48,809 bases of DNA, from the NCBI GenBank assembly GCA_903834925.1, contig CAILLA010000090.1:1-48809 (forward strand), given 5' to 3'. Below, piece after piece: positions 18,181-26,301 of this stretch. The first letter of the stretch is position 1. Every line of letters starts with the position of its first letter. The notes beneath the pieces were generated by a model, which was given only the letters and a program-made list of their open reading frames with translations, had not been told where the DNA came from and did no database searches. Origin of the DNA: an uncultured Schlesneria sp. (GTDB lineage: Bacteria > Planctomycetota > Planctomycetia > Planctomycetales > Planctomycetaceae). Position numbers and translations under genes: made by a program.

Positions 18181-19308
18181 CTAATCCTTTTCGCCGCCAT
18201 CTTCGTCTTCTTCCTCTTCCTCTTCGTCGAGCAACCCTTTTTTCGCTCGGGCAATTCGTGCTTTTAGTTCTCCCGGCTGATTAGACCGGATAACGCAGGT
18301 ATCTTCTTCACAAATATTGTTTTTCCACAGACTGAACAGAGCGTCGTCCAACAGTTGCATTCCGAACTTTCGTCCGGTTTGAATCGACGAGTTGATTCGG
18401 TACGTCTTGGCTTCGCGAATCAGGTTCGCGATTGCGGGGGTCACAACGAGTAACTCGTAGGCCGCGACAACTCCTTTTGGCTTTCTCGAAAGCAATGCCT
18501 GGGAAAGAATTCCGATGATCGCCACCGACAATTGGGTACGAATCTGTTCCTGCTGGTTGGTTGGAAACACGTCGATGATTCGGTCGACGGTTCCTTGAGC
18601 ACCGGTCGTATGCAGCGTTCCGAACACAACGTGGCCCGTTTCAGCGGCGGTGATCGCAGAGGAAATCGTGGCCAAGTCTCGCATTTCACCGACCAGAATC
18701 ACGTCAGGGTCCATACGAAGAGCACGGCGCAATGCTTCGGGAAAGTCGGGAACGTCGACACCAATCTCACGCTGGTTGATCGTCGATTTTTTATGCTGAT
18801 GGTAATACTCGATCGGGTCTTCGAGCGTAATAATATGGTGGTCAGTCGTATCGTTCAGGTAGTTGATCATACTGGCGAGACTGGTTGTCTTACCGCTACC
18901 GGTCGGGCCCGTGACCAGAAACAGACCGCGAGGCCTCATAATCAGGTCGCGAATCACCATCGGTAGACCGAGCTGTTCGAACGACAGGAATTCGTTCGGG
19001 ATTCGCCGCAGCACCATGCCGATGTGACCGCGTTGCTTGAACACAGCGACGCGGAACCTAGCTTTATCACCGAAGGCAAACCCGAAGTCCGTCCCCCCGA
19101 CTTCTTGCAGTTCCTGCTGATTTCGTTCCGGGCAAATACTTTTCATCAACCCGACAGTGTCTTCGGGTGTCAGAGTCTTGGTTTCCAGACGAACAAGATG
19201 CCCCCCCATCCGCAACACGGGCGGCTGCCCCGTCGTGATGTGCAAGTCGCTTGCTTTCTCGCGTACGACCGTTTCGAGCATCTTATCGATTTGAAGTGTA
19301 GCAGCCAT
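18181..19308 (-). CDS. pilT: PilT-type retraction ATPase
   Basis: 375 residues, typical of PilT and shorter than GspE. Opens with MLETVVREKASDLHITTGQPP, the conserved PilT start. Walker A GPTGSGKTTS at 134-143, Asp box ITLEDPIEYY, Walker B VGEMRDLATI, His box GTLHTTGA, and the PilT-specific C-terminal motif as AIANLIRE. No tetracysteine zinc motif, as expected. The C-terminus is an unusual acidic tail (DEEEEEEDEDGG). PilT depolymerises type IV pili; finding it inside a gsp-ordered locus suggests a retractable pilus-like machine. AAGGA lies six bases before the ATG. Confidence 0.95.
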   Translation of the reverse strand: MAATLQIDKMLETVVREKASDLHITTGQPPVLRMGGHLVRLETKTLTPEDTVGLMKSICPERNQQELQEVGGTDFGFAFGDKARFRVAVFKQRGHIGMVLRRIPNEFLSFEQLGLPMVIRDLIMRPRGLFLVTGPTGSGKTTSLASMINYLNDTTDHHIITLEDPIEYYHQHKKSTINQREIGVDVPDFPEALRRALRMDPDVILVGEMRDLATISSAITAAETGHVVFGTLHTTGAQGTVDRIIDVFPTNQQEQIRTQLSVAIIGILSQALLSRKPKGVVAAYELLVVTPAIANLIREAKTYRINSSIQTGRKFGMQLLDDALFSLWKNNICEEDTCVIRSNQPGELKARIARAKKGLLDEEEEEEDEDGGEKD

Positions 19309-19644
19309 TGACTTCCTTCAACCGGCACTGTGTCACATTCGCGACACTCGTCCAACACAACTCAGTTTCAGACATCCGTAGACACAATCAACTTCGACAA
19401 ACAATGCTTTGAACAAAACAATTGACTTATTAATTAATCGCAAACCGAATCGCAACGAATTGCTGGGGACCTGCGTTGAACTGAGAACTTTCGCTTTGTC
19501 TTTTTCCGTAATCGAGGAGCACTGGCTAACCGAGTACGTTGATCCAGTGGCACCCGGATTCGTGCCCGTAAGAATGAAGCGGAGATGAAATGCTGACAGC
19601 AACATTCTTACAAGTCGAACCAGGTTTCTCAAATCAATGGTGAA
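19309..19644. other. 336-bp spacer between gspE (upstream copy) and pilT
   Basis: No convincing gene. A 99-codon minus frame covers much of it, but it has no family resemblance or ribosome site. The central part is AT-rich (around 19415-19450) and may hold the pilT promoter, though I see no clear -35/-10 pair. No repeat found. Confidence 0.4.
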
Positions 19645-21339
19645 TCAGTGCCCCCCCTTATCCAATCGGTACACCTCAACAAGCGGCGTCTTGCCGAGCA
19701 GCGATCGTGACAACGCATCCTCAACCAAGGTCTTCATTCCGAACAACCGCGCTTGACGGCGAATATTTTGTGCCGGCTCGCTCCGGAACGTCATTTCCCG
19801 CAATGTTGAGTTCATCACCATCAGTTCGAACACCGCGTTTCGGCCACGGTACCCCGTGTGCTGACAGTGGTTACATCCTTTTCCTCGCATGAACGTAGCC
19901 TCAGCAATCTGGTCTGGCGTCACACCAAAGTGCTGAATTTCACTGGCATCCGGCACGTAAGACTCTTTGCATTTTGGACAAACAACTCGGATCAAACGCT
20001 GTGCCATGATCGCCATAACGCTGGATGCGACGAGGAAAGGCTCGACTCCCATGTCGATCAAGCGTGTAATAGAACTGGGCGCATCGTTCGTGTGTAGCGT
20101 ACTAAAAACCAAGTGTCCCGTCAAAGAAGCTTGAATTGCCATCTCCGCCGTCTCGGCATCGCGAATTTCCCCAACGAGAATGACGTTCGGTGCCTGTCGA
20201 AGCATGGCACGAATAATTCGGGAAAAGTCGAGACCGATGTCGTGCTTGACCTCCACCTGGTTAATCCCGGGCAAGTAGTACTCAACGGGGTCTTCAGCGG
20301 TGATGATCTTCCGGTCGGGCCGATTGAGTTCACCGAGCGCACTATAAAGAGTGGTCGTCTTACCGCTTCCCGTTGGACCGGTGACCAGGAAGATTCCGTT
20401 GGGGCGGCGGATGATGTTCTGGAACCGGCGGTAATTTTCTTCGCTAAACCCCAGATTGCGGATACCGACCTTAATATTGTCACGATCAAGAATTCGCATG
20501 ACGATCGCCTGACCATGGCTGGTCGGAAGAATACTGACGCGCAAGTCGAAATCCTTACCAGCAGCTCGCGTCTTGATTCGACCGTCCTGAGGCCTTCGCT
20601 TTTCAGCGATGTCCATACGGGCCATGATCTTAAATCGCGACGTGAGCGCTGCTAGCAGCCTCCTGGGGGGGCTGTCACGCTCCACCAGCACACCGTCAAT
20701 CCGATATCTGACACGAATTCGATCCTCGAAAGGCTCGACGTGAATGTCGCTCGCCCGCATGCTGACTGCTTCAGAGACAATCAGATTACATAGCCGGACA
20801 ACGGGAGAGCTTTCTTCGTCCTTTTCGGCCTTGGATTGGGGTGCATCAGTTTCCGTAAAGTCAATCGCTGTCTCGGTAAACTCCATCAACATCGAGTCAA
20901 CAGACTCCGTTTCGGAGCCACCGTAATAGCGGTTAATTGCGTTCTGTATCGACTCTTTCGGTGCCCCGACCGGCTCGATGTCACGATTGACCATAAAGCG
21001 CAACTTATCGATGACATCCAGGTCGTTGGCGTTCATCATAGCGACTCGCAGACGTTCGTCATCGAGCCCAAGCGGGATCACAATGTTCTCACGTGCGACC
21101 GACTCTGGAATCAATGCGATGACACTCGCAGGGATCTCCATGGCATCAATATTGACGAATTCGTGTCCATATTGCTGTGCCTGCAACTGGCCCATTTCGC
21201 CACTGCTGACGTAACCGAGTCGAACGAGTGCGTCGGCGGTTGAGATCCCGAGGCTACTCGCCATCCCTTCGGCTTCGGCGAGCTGATCTTCGCTGATCAC
21301 ACCATCGTTCACGAGTTTTCTTATATAGTCTTCAGACAT
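19645..21339 (-). CDS. gspE: GspE/PilB-type assembly ATPase (upstream copy)
   Basis: 564 residues from the ATG at 21337-21339, which has GAGAGG five bases upstream; a GTG four codons earlier is the alternative. The N-terminal MshEN-type domain (1-140) is followed by an acidic linker (141-178). The ATPase core carries Walker A GPTGSGKTTT at 321-330, AEDPVEYY, VGEIRDAETAEMA and TLHTNDAP. Zinc cysteines are CPKC and CNHC. It is clearly paralogous to the gspE at 16251-17954 but differs throughout, so this is not a recent duplication. First complete gene of the locus; it follows the DUF1559-like fragment by 8 bp. Confidence 0.93.
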   Translation of the reverse strand: MSEDYIRKLVNDGVISEDQLAEAEGMASSLGISTADALVRLGYVSSGEMGQLQAQQYGHEFVNIDAMEIPASVIALIPESVARENIVIPLGLDDERLRVAMMNANDLDVIDKLRFMVNRDIEPVGAPKESIQNAINRYYGGSETESVDSMLMEFTETAIDFTETDAPQSKAEKDEESSPVVRLCNLIVSEAVSMRASDIHVEPFEDRIRVRYRIDGVLVERDSPPRRLLAALTSRFKIMARMDIAEKRRPQDGRIKTRAAGKDFDLRVSILPTSHGQAIVMRILDRDNIKVGIRNLGFSEENYRRFQNIIRRPNGIFLVTGPTGSGKTTTLYSALGELNRPDRKIITAEDPVEYYLPGINQVEVKHDIGLDFSRIIRAMLRQAPNVILVGEIRDAETAEMAIQASLTGHLVFSTLHTNDAPSSITRLIDMGVEPFLVASSVMAIMAQRLIRVVCPKCKESYVPDASEIQHFGVTPDQIAEATFMRGKGCNHCQHTGYRGRNAVFELMVMNSTLREMTFRSEPAQNIRRQARLFGMKTLVEDALSRSLLGKTPLVEVYRLDKGGH

Positions 21340-21347
21340 GGAGCCTC

Positions 21348-21728
21348 TCACATTCGCAAAATATTTTGTTCAAGGGTCGAGCGAAGCATTCGGACGGCTG
21401 GGAGAAATGATCTGTCATTGTTAGCGAGCGGTGCACCCGTCGTCAATCGTCCTGAATTGCAAGCTCTCGTTACGCGAGACTTTGCGTAGCCAACTGACGA
21501 AGAATCGAGGCGACCATAGATGGGCTCGTCGTTAAGTATCGCGATTTGCTTGAGGTTGTTCCTGCATTGTGTATGGCGAGCTGGTTCCCGGGCAGGTCTA
21601 CGCTGCACTGGCAAAAGGAGAGCAACCAGGAAAAGGATAAAGATAAAGACGATGCAAATCTCGATGAGTGTAATTCCAACTCGCGGATTCCGCGTCGATG
21701 AGATTTTCACTATAAAAATCCTCGTCAA
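21348..21728 (-). pseudogene. Short DUF1559/pilin-like fragment
   Basis: 126 codons. A prepilin signal (RVGITLIEICIVFIFILFLV) is followed by LLLPVQRRPAREPARHTQCRNN and LKQI. This closely follows the DUF1559 N-terminus (usually LLPAVQ-AREAAR--QC-NNLKQIG). The normal 200-300 residue domain and the C-terminal H-x-DG are absent. The only in-frame start visible is TTG at 21726-21728, with no good ribosome site. It may be a degraded DUF1559 gene or a genuine short pilin that kept only the N-terminal part. It ends 8 bp before the gspE start, so it is in the same transcription unit. Confidence 0.5.
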
Positions 21729-22043
21729 GGTATGTGATTTCCGTCGAGGGGTGAATTTGGTTCGTTTTCCACTCTAACCCGGCTTAGAAGCGGCTTGCAG
21801 CTGCAGGGCGAATTCTTAAAGGCGAAGACCTCAGTGTCGCCGTTGAAGCGTGTGCTGAACTAAAGGCTTTTGCGAATACGATTCAGAAATTGTGCGGTGC
21901 CGAAGTCATTGACTGAAACAAACGTCTTTCTTCGGGAAATCGTTTTCCCTTTTCTCGGCCAGTTCCTTATGATCAACGTTTGTTGATGGTTTGCGGAGTC
22001 CGCAGAAATCATGTGCGTTATGGCTGTGGGGAGTTTTCACTAG
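21729..22043. other. Divergent intergenic region with an orphan reading frame
   Basis: This is the strand switch between the minus-strand secretion locus and the plus-strand DUF1501 gene, so promoters for both should lie here. I see no convincing box pair. On the plus strand, 21788-21916 encodes an uninterrupted 42-residue tail without a start codon (reads RLAAAGRILKGEDLS ... GAEVID), listed separately. Confidence 0.4.
21788..21916 (+). pseudogene. Possible remnant of a gene 3' end
   Basis: After a TAG at 21785-21787 the plus frame stays open for 42 codons to a TGA at 21914-21916. The peptide looks protein-like (LAAAGRILKGEDLSVAVEA, then LKAFANTIQKLCGAEVID) with a helix-forming, mixed-charge composition. 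It has no ATG, GTG or TTG near its start. It may be a decayed gene end or chance. Confidence 0.22.
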
Positions 22044-23444
22044 ATGTCTTTTCACCGGCACGGATCTGATCATGCATTTGCTTCGCTGAGACCTCGTAAA
22101 CTCGAAGGGGTGACCGTCCTCGGTCGGAGGAGCATGTTGAAAGCGGGTCTGGCGGGGATGGCAGGACTTTCTCTCCCTGACCTGTTGGCGGCCAAGGAAG
22201 AGTCGGTTGCTACGACAGGGCAGTCGCCACGACAGAAAAGTGTGATCTTGATCTGGATGACGGGTGGCCCCAGTCAGATCGATACCTTGGATATGAAGCC
22301 ATCCGCCCCAATCGAAATTCGTGGTCCGTTTCAGCCGATTTCGACTGCTTTGCCCGGCGTACAAATCTGTGAATACCTGCCGCTTCAGGCCGCGATGCTC
22401 GACAAGATGACGATTATTCGATCGGTGGATTGTCGCTCCTCAAACCATGAACCAAATATGGTGATGCAGACAGCCAATCGCGATGCGGAGCCTCGCACCA
22501 ATCGCGAAGCGGACAAGTTTCCGGCACTGGCATCAATCATTGCCCGGCAGCGTCTGGAACATATGCCGGACTTGCCGGCGTATGTGGTGCTGAACATGAA
22601 ATCGCGATCTCACGTCGCCTGGGGCGGATACCTTGGTAAAGCGTACGATCCGTTTCTCGGGAGCGAAGTTGGCAAGCTGTTTTCGCTCCCCGGTGGACTG
22701 ACGGCGGATCGACTGCAATCCCGGCGACAGTTAACGACCGATCTTGATCGGTTACGAAAAGACCTTGACCTGTCGGGTTCGATGGAAGCTTCGAACCGGT
22801 TTACTCAACAAGCGGTAAATCTGGTGACTGGCGAGAAAGCTCGCAGGGCGTTTGATATCGGTGCGGAACCCGAAGCGATTCGACAGCGGTACGGCGAGCA
22901 TGAATGGTGCCGACAAGCTTTGCTGGCTCGGCGACTGGTCGAATCCGGAGTCAGTTTTGTCACGATTGATCTCAGCAATCACGGGGCTTCAGGGACGTGG
23001 GACACTCATGGCGATAACATTCCCCCTTACGGCGGGATCTGGAATGGCCTGCGTCCGCTGCTTCCCGTTTTTGATCGGCTGATTACGACGCTGGTCAGTG
23101 ACCTTGGAGAGCGAGGACTTTTGGATGATGTGCTGGTACTCGCGATGGGTGAGTTTGGCCGAACGCCCAAGATCGGGACTCAAGGGAGTTCTGACGGGCG
23201 GGATCACTGGCCAATTGTGATGTCAATGACGGTCGCTGGGGGCGGATTCCGGCACGGTCAAGTGATTGGTTCAACGGAACGTGACGCAGGACAGATTAAG
23301 GAACGACCGGTAACACCGGGTGATCTCGCCGCGACGATCTTTCATCACATGGGGGTGCCGCAGGAAGTCGCGTATCTCGACAGTCGAGGTCGACCCCGTG
23401 TTGTCATCGAACAGGGTAAACCGATTGTAGAACTGTGTGGTTGA
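22044..23444 (+). CDS. DUF1501 protein with Tat-type signal
   Basis: 466 residues, standard for DUF1501. Twin arginine at 28-29 in LGRRSMLKAGLAGMAG, followed by LSLPDLLAAKE: a Tat-like signal common in this family. Family landmarks: VILIWMTGGPSQIDTLDMKP near residue 70, DTHGDN, MGEFGRTPK and GRDHWP, which resemble the metal-binding motifs of the alkaline phosphatase superfamily. Planctomycetes carry many DUF1501 genes, usually beside a DUF1549/1553 cytochrome-like partner; none is adjacent here. Function is unproven; an exported hydrolase or sulfatase-like role is often suggested. GGGGAG lies about ten bases before the ATG. Confidence 0.92.
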   Translation: MSFHRHGSDHAFASLRPRKLEGVTVLGRRSMLKAGLAGMAGLSLPDLLAAKEESVATTGQSPRQKSVILIWMTGGPSQIDTLDMKPSAPIEIRGPFQPISTALPGVQICEYLPLQAAMLDKMTIIRSVDCRSSNHEPNMVMQTANRDAEPRTNREADKFPALASIIARQRLEHMPDLPAYVVLNMKSRSHVAWGGYLGKAYDPFLGSEVGKLFSLPGGLTADRLQSRRQLTTDLDRLRKDLDLSGSMEASNRFTQQAVNLVTGEKARRAFDIGAEPEAIRQRYGEHEWCRQALLARRLVESGVSFVTIDLSNHGASGTWDTHGDNIPPYGGIWNGLRPLLPVFDRLITTLVSDLGERGLLDDVLVLAMGEFGRTPKIGTQGSSDGRDHWPIVMSMTVAGGGFRHGQVIGSTERDAGQIKERPVTPGDLAATIFHHMGVPQEVAYLDSRGRPRVVIEQGKPIVELCG

Positions 23445-23587
23445 TGCGAGTACCTTGATAAGGAAATGAAGTGAGAAGGGAATCCTAATCCTCACGAATT
23501 AACAAGAATTCGACGAAAGGACGGACGGACAAATTTCGACGCTAATCTTGTCAGTAACCGCCAAGCAGAACGTTTAAAGGCCCGAAG

Positions 23588-24739
23588 ATGGGATCGTCTA
23601 ACCGTTACTTAGAAATTGATGTGGCTGGTGCTCCCCGGGAACTGGGTCGTCAACTGGGTGAAGCGGCGGGGGAACAGATTCGTGGCTTTTGTTCCATCGC
23701 GATGGAGCGAGTGAACCGGACTGTCCCAATCACTCGTGAGGCGGCTCTCGATGTCGCTCGAAGTTCGATTTCGATTGCCGAGCGATATGCACTTGACATG
23801 GTTGACGAGTTGCGTGGAACGGCCGAGGCGGCTCGGGTTTTGCTCGAAGAACTGATGCTGCTGCAAGTTCGAAACCAGCTAAAGCCGGCGGACGCGGGAT
23901 GTACCTCATTCTCGATTGGTCAACCTCTTGGCTGCGAACGAATCGTCGCACAGAATTGGGATGCCGATCCTGCGTTGGATGATTTCACGATCGTCCTGAC
24001 TCGAAGACCGGTTGGCAAACCGGCGTTCATGACGATTACTCAGGCGGGTCTGATTGCTTATATCGGCTTCAATTCCGCAGGGATTGGAATCTGTGCCAAT
24101 ACTCTGCCTGCACCCAGTCGTCGTTTGGGGGTCCCTCATTATTTCTTATTACGCGGAATCTATGAAGCGAGCAGTCTCAACGGGGCGATTGACGCTGTGA
24201 ATCGAGGGGAACGAGCGATCCCTGCTAACATCATGATGACGACTCCACAGGGGCCGGCCAATCTGGAAGTCACATTGGATGCGGTGCAGGTGCTTACTGG
24301 CGATGGGAGTGGACTGGTGACGCATACCAATCATTGTCGACATCCTGAACTTGTTTCGATCAATGAGTTGTTTCCGGAGCTGATTCAGTCGAATGCACGA
24401 CAGGCACGAATTGACCGGCTTCTGGCTTCGTTATCGAATGGCGACGGATGCGATTCAGCGGAAGGAGCTCGACAAATCATTACGTCAGGTCAGTCACTGG
24501 CGAAAGAATCGTTGGCATCAACTCACGAGGGGACTGTGCTGGAGCTGCAATCGGCACTAAGAGACCATGACAATTATCCCAGATCCATTTGCCGCCACAT
24601 CAATGATGACCAACCGACAGGGTTCTGGCAAACGGTCTTTTCCGTGATCATCGAACCGGAGCGGAATCAAATGCGGATCACTCGTGGAACTCCTTGCTCG
24701 CATCCGTACGAAACGTATCGGATGAACAGCACTGCTTAA
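23588..24739 (+). CDS. C45-type autoproteolytic acyltransferase/hydrolase-like protein
   Basis: 383 residues. The middle section has DAGCTSFSIG with Cys105 followed by VAQNWDADP, the pattern of peptidase family C45 (acyl-CoA:6-aminopenicillanate acyltransferase-like, Ntn hydrolase fold). There the Cys becomes the N-terminal nucleophile after self-cleavage. Supporting motifs are GLIAYIGFNSAGIGICANTL and VTHTNHC, all usual in the family. The start is supported by AAAGG seven bases before the ATG. No signal peptide. The final codons (Ser-Thr-Ala-stop) lie inside a hairpin repeat, so the gene 3' end was reshaped by it. Substrate unknown. It is 143 bp after the DUF1501 gene. Confidence 0.85.
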   Translation: MGSSNRYLEIDVAGAPRELGRQLGEAAGEQIRGFCSIAMERVNRTVPITREAALDVARSSISIAERYALDMVDELRGTAEAARVLLEELMLLQVRNQLKPADAGCTSFSIGQPLGCERIVAQNWDADPALDDFTIVLTRRPVGKPAFMTITQAGLIAYIGFNSAGIGICANTLPAPSRRLGVPHYFLLRGIYEASSLNGAIDAVNRGERAIPANIMMTTPQGPANLEVTLDAVQVLTGDGSGLVTHTNHCRHPELVSINELFPELIQSNARQARIDRLLASLSNGDGCDSAEGARQIITSGQSLAKESLASTHEGTVLELQSALRDHDNYPRSICRHINDDQPTGFWQTVFSVIIEPERNQMRITRGTPCSHPYETYRMNSTA

Positions 24740-24836
24740 CCGAAGACGGTAAAGCAGAGGCACCCACGCACCTGGCCGAATACGGTTCGCAAAAACCAAG
24801 AGCACTGCTTCACTGAAGACAGTGAAGCAGTGGCAC
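24728..24836. repeat. Bipartite hairpin repeat, C45/SppA junction
   Basis: Two hairpins of one family in direct orientation. The first (24728-24763) pairs CTGCTTAACCG with CGGTAAAGCAG. The second (24803-24832) pairs CACTGCTTCACTG with CAGTGAAGCAGTG perfectly around an AAGA loop and ends in GTGGCAC. They fill the gap between the convergent C45 and sppA genes and could act as a bidirectional terminator. Other copies: 33693, 40662, 45290. Confidence 0.85.
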
Positions 24837-24863
24837 AAAGACGAGCCACGTTTGATTCTTGAA

Positions 24864-25898
24864 TTACGGCAACGTGGGAAGCCACGAGCAGTAATACATG
24901 GCTCGTGGCACTGTCGATTCGACAAATGATTTCCAAGGGTCTGTCGTGTGTTGGGCTTTCGCGTTGCCTAACACGATGTCAACAATCGTGATCGGCGTTT
25001 CGTAGTTGATGACGCGGGGATTCTTGATGTTAATCTTTTCCTTGAGTGCTTCTAGAGCCTCTTCCACATAGCCGATCTCATCGATGAGCTTATTTTGTTT
25101 TGCATCATCTGCGGTATAGATTTGTCCGGTCGCCAATGTTTTGACTCCGTCCCGATCAAGGCCATCGCGATTTTCATCGATCACTGAGATGAACTTCTGA
25201 TATGACTGATCAAGGATTCGGTCCCACAATTTGCGGTCGTCATCCGTCATTGGTTTGAACGGATTGAGCGTATCTTTGTGATCCCCCTTCGTTAATGGAT
25301 CTGAGGCAACTCCGTACTTTTCGGCGATTTTACTGAAGTCATAGCGAGGAAGAATGACTCCGATGGAACCGGTCCAGGTCGTCGGTTCGGCGAAGATTTT
25401 CGCTTCCGTTCCGGCACCCATGGCGATGTAATAACCGCCAGAAGCGGCCATTCGCTTCATTTGAACGTAGACCGGCTTTGCATTGCTCAGCTTTTTTAAG
25501 CGGTGATAAATTTGATGGCTGTCGGCAACGAACCCACCCGGGCTGTCGATCACCAACAGTGCCCCTTTTACATTGTCGTCTTTTGATGCCTTTTCAATTT
25601 GACTGATCAATCGCTCGGTAAATGGGGGCATGATGGTGCCTTCCATTTTCAGAATTGCAATTTTTTCCCTGGCTGTTGTGCTGCCAGAATGGAATTTCTC
25701 ACGCGGGGGTTCGACATTGGCAAAATACTGCCGATAGGCGTTGTACAAACCCAAATTGGCCAGCAACGAAAACCCGAGTGCAACGAGCAGAAATTTGATC
25801 AGCCAGCCACGCCATCGGCTCGGAGCCTGCGTCTGGACCAGGATTGTCTGCGGCGGGCCACCCTTTGTTCCAGAGTTGAAGACAGTCGTATCACTCAT
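24864..25898 (-). CDS. sppA: Signal peptide peptidase SppA (S49 family)
   Basis: 344 residues, the short single-domain form of SppA. An N-terminal cytoplasmic tail is followed by one membrane segment at about 31-52 (GWLIKFLLVALGFSLLANLG). The S49 domain follows: IDSPGG at 118-123, MAASGGYYIAM with catalytic Ser153, GSIGV at 177-181, and the Lys-containing TKGDHKD (Lys204 or Lys208 as general base). These are the Ser/Lys dyad features of the family. SppA degrades cleaved signal peptides in the membrane. AGGGA lies ten bases before the ATG. Convergent with the C45 gene. Confidence 0.93.
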   Translation of the reverse strand: MSDTTVFNSGTKGGPPQTILVQTQAPSRWRGWLIKFLLVALGFSLLANLGLYNAYRQYFANVEPPREKFHSGSTTAREKIAILKMEGTIMPPFTERLISQIEKASKDDNVKGALLVIDSPGGFVADSHQIYHRLKKLSNAKPVYVQMKRMAASGGYYIAMGAGTEAKIFAEPTTWTGSIGVILPRYDFSKIAEKYGVASDPLTKGDHKDTLNPFKPMTDDDRKLWDRILDQSYQKFISVIDENRDGLDRDGVKTLATGQIYTADDAKQNKLIDEIGYVEEALEALKEKINIKNPRVINYETPITIVDIVLGNAKAQHTTDPWKSFVESTVPRAMYYCSWLPTLP

Positions 25899-26301
25899 GG
25901 TTGGCGATTCCCTTAATCATCCAAAAAACTGGGCTGAAAGCGTTTTCAGCAGAGTAATCATGCGGGGGGAGACCGTCCAGAGTCAGTCGGCGATTACAGC
26001 GTCTTCGTACGTCGAAATGAACCGGATATTCGGCATTTTCTGCTGCAATGGGTTAATTCCGGCTCATGCGATGATCATTGTTATCAATAACCGCAGAAAT
26101 GGATGTCTGGGGTAAATGAGAGCGACAGGAAGACTGCGAAAACTATTCTGTTCCTATCGAACTTGCGGTCCTCACTCCGTTCGAAAGTCAGAAGATTATT
26201 GCGCGGGTGCTTAGAACGGGTGCCGATCAGAGAAGATGGGAAATCGAATACCGAAAGTACGACATCGGTCAACCGGTTTCGTTTCGTCAAGGACGACGAG
26301 A
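25899..26301. other. 403-bp divergent spacer between sppA and the TolC-like gene
   Basis: No supported gene; overlapping short frames on both strands lack ribosome sites and family resemblance. It must contain the promoters of the two divergent genes, but no clear box pair was found by eye. Confidence 0.35.

Noticed and set aside
19333-19632. 99-codon minus-strand ORF between gspE and pilT
   Set aside because: No motif or ribosome site; AT-rich spacer with a chance open frame.
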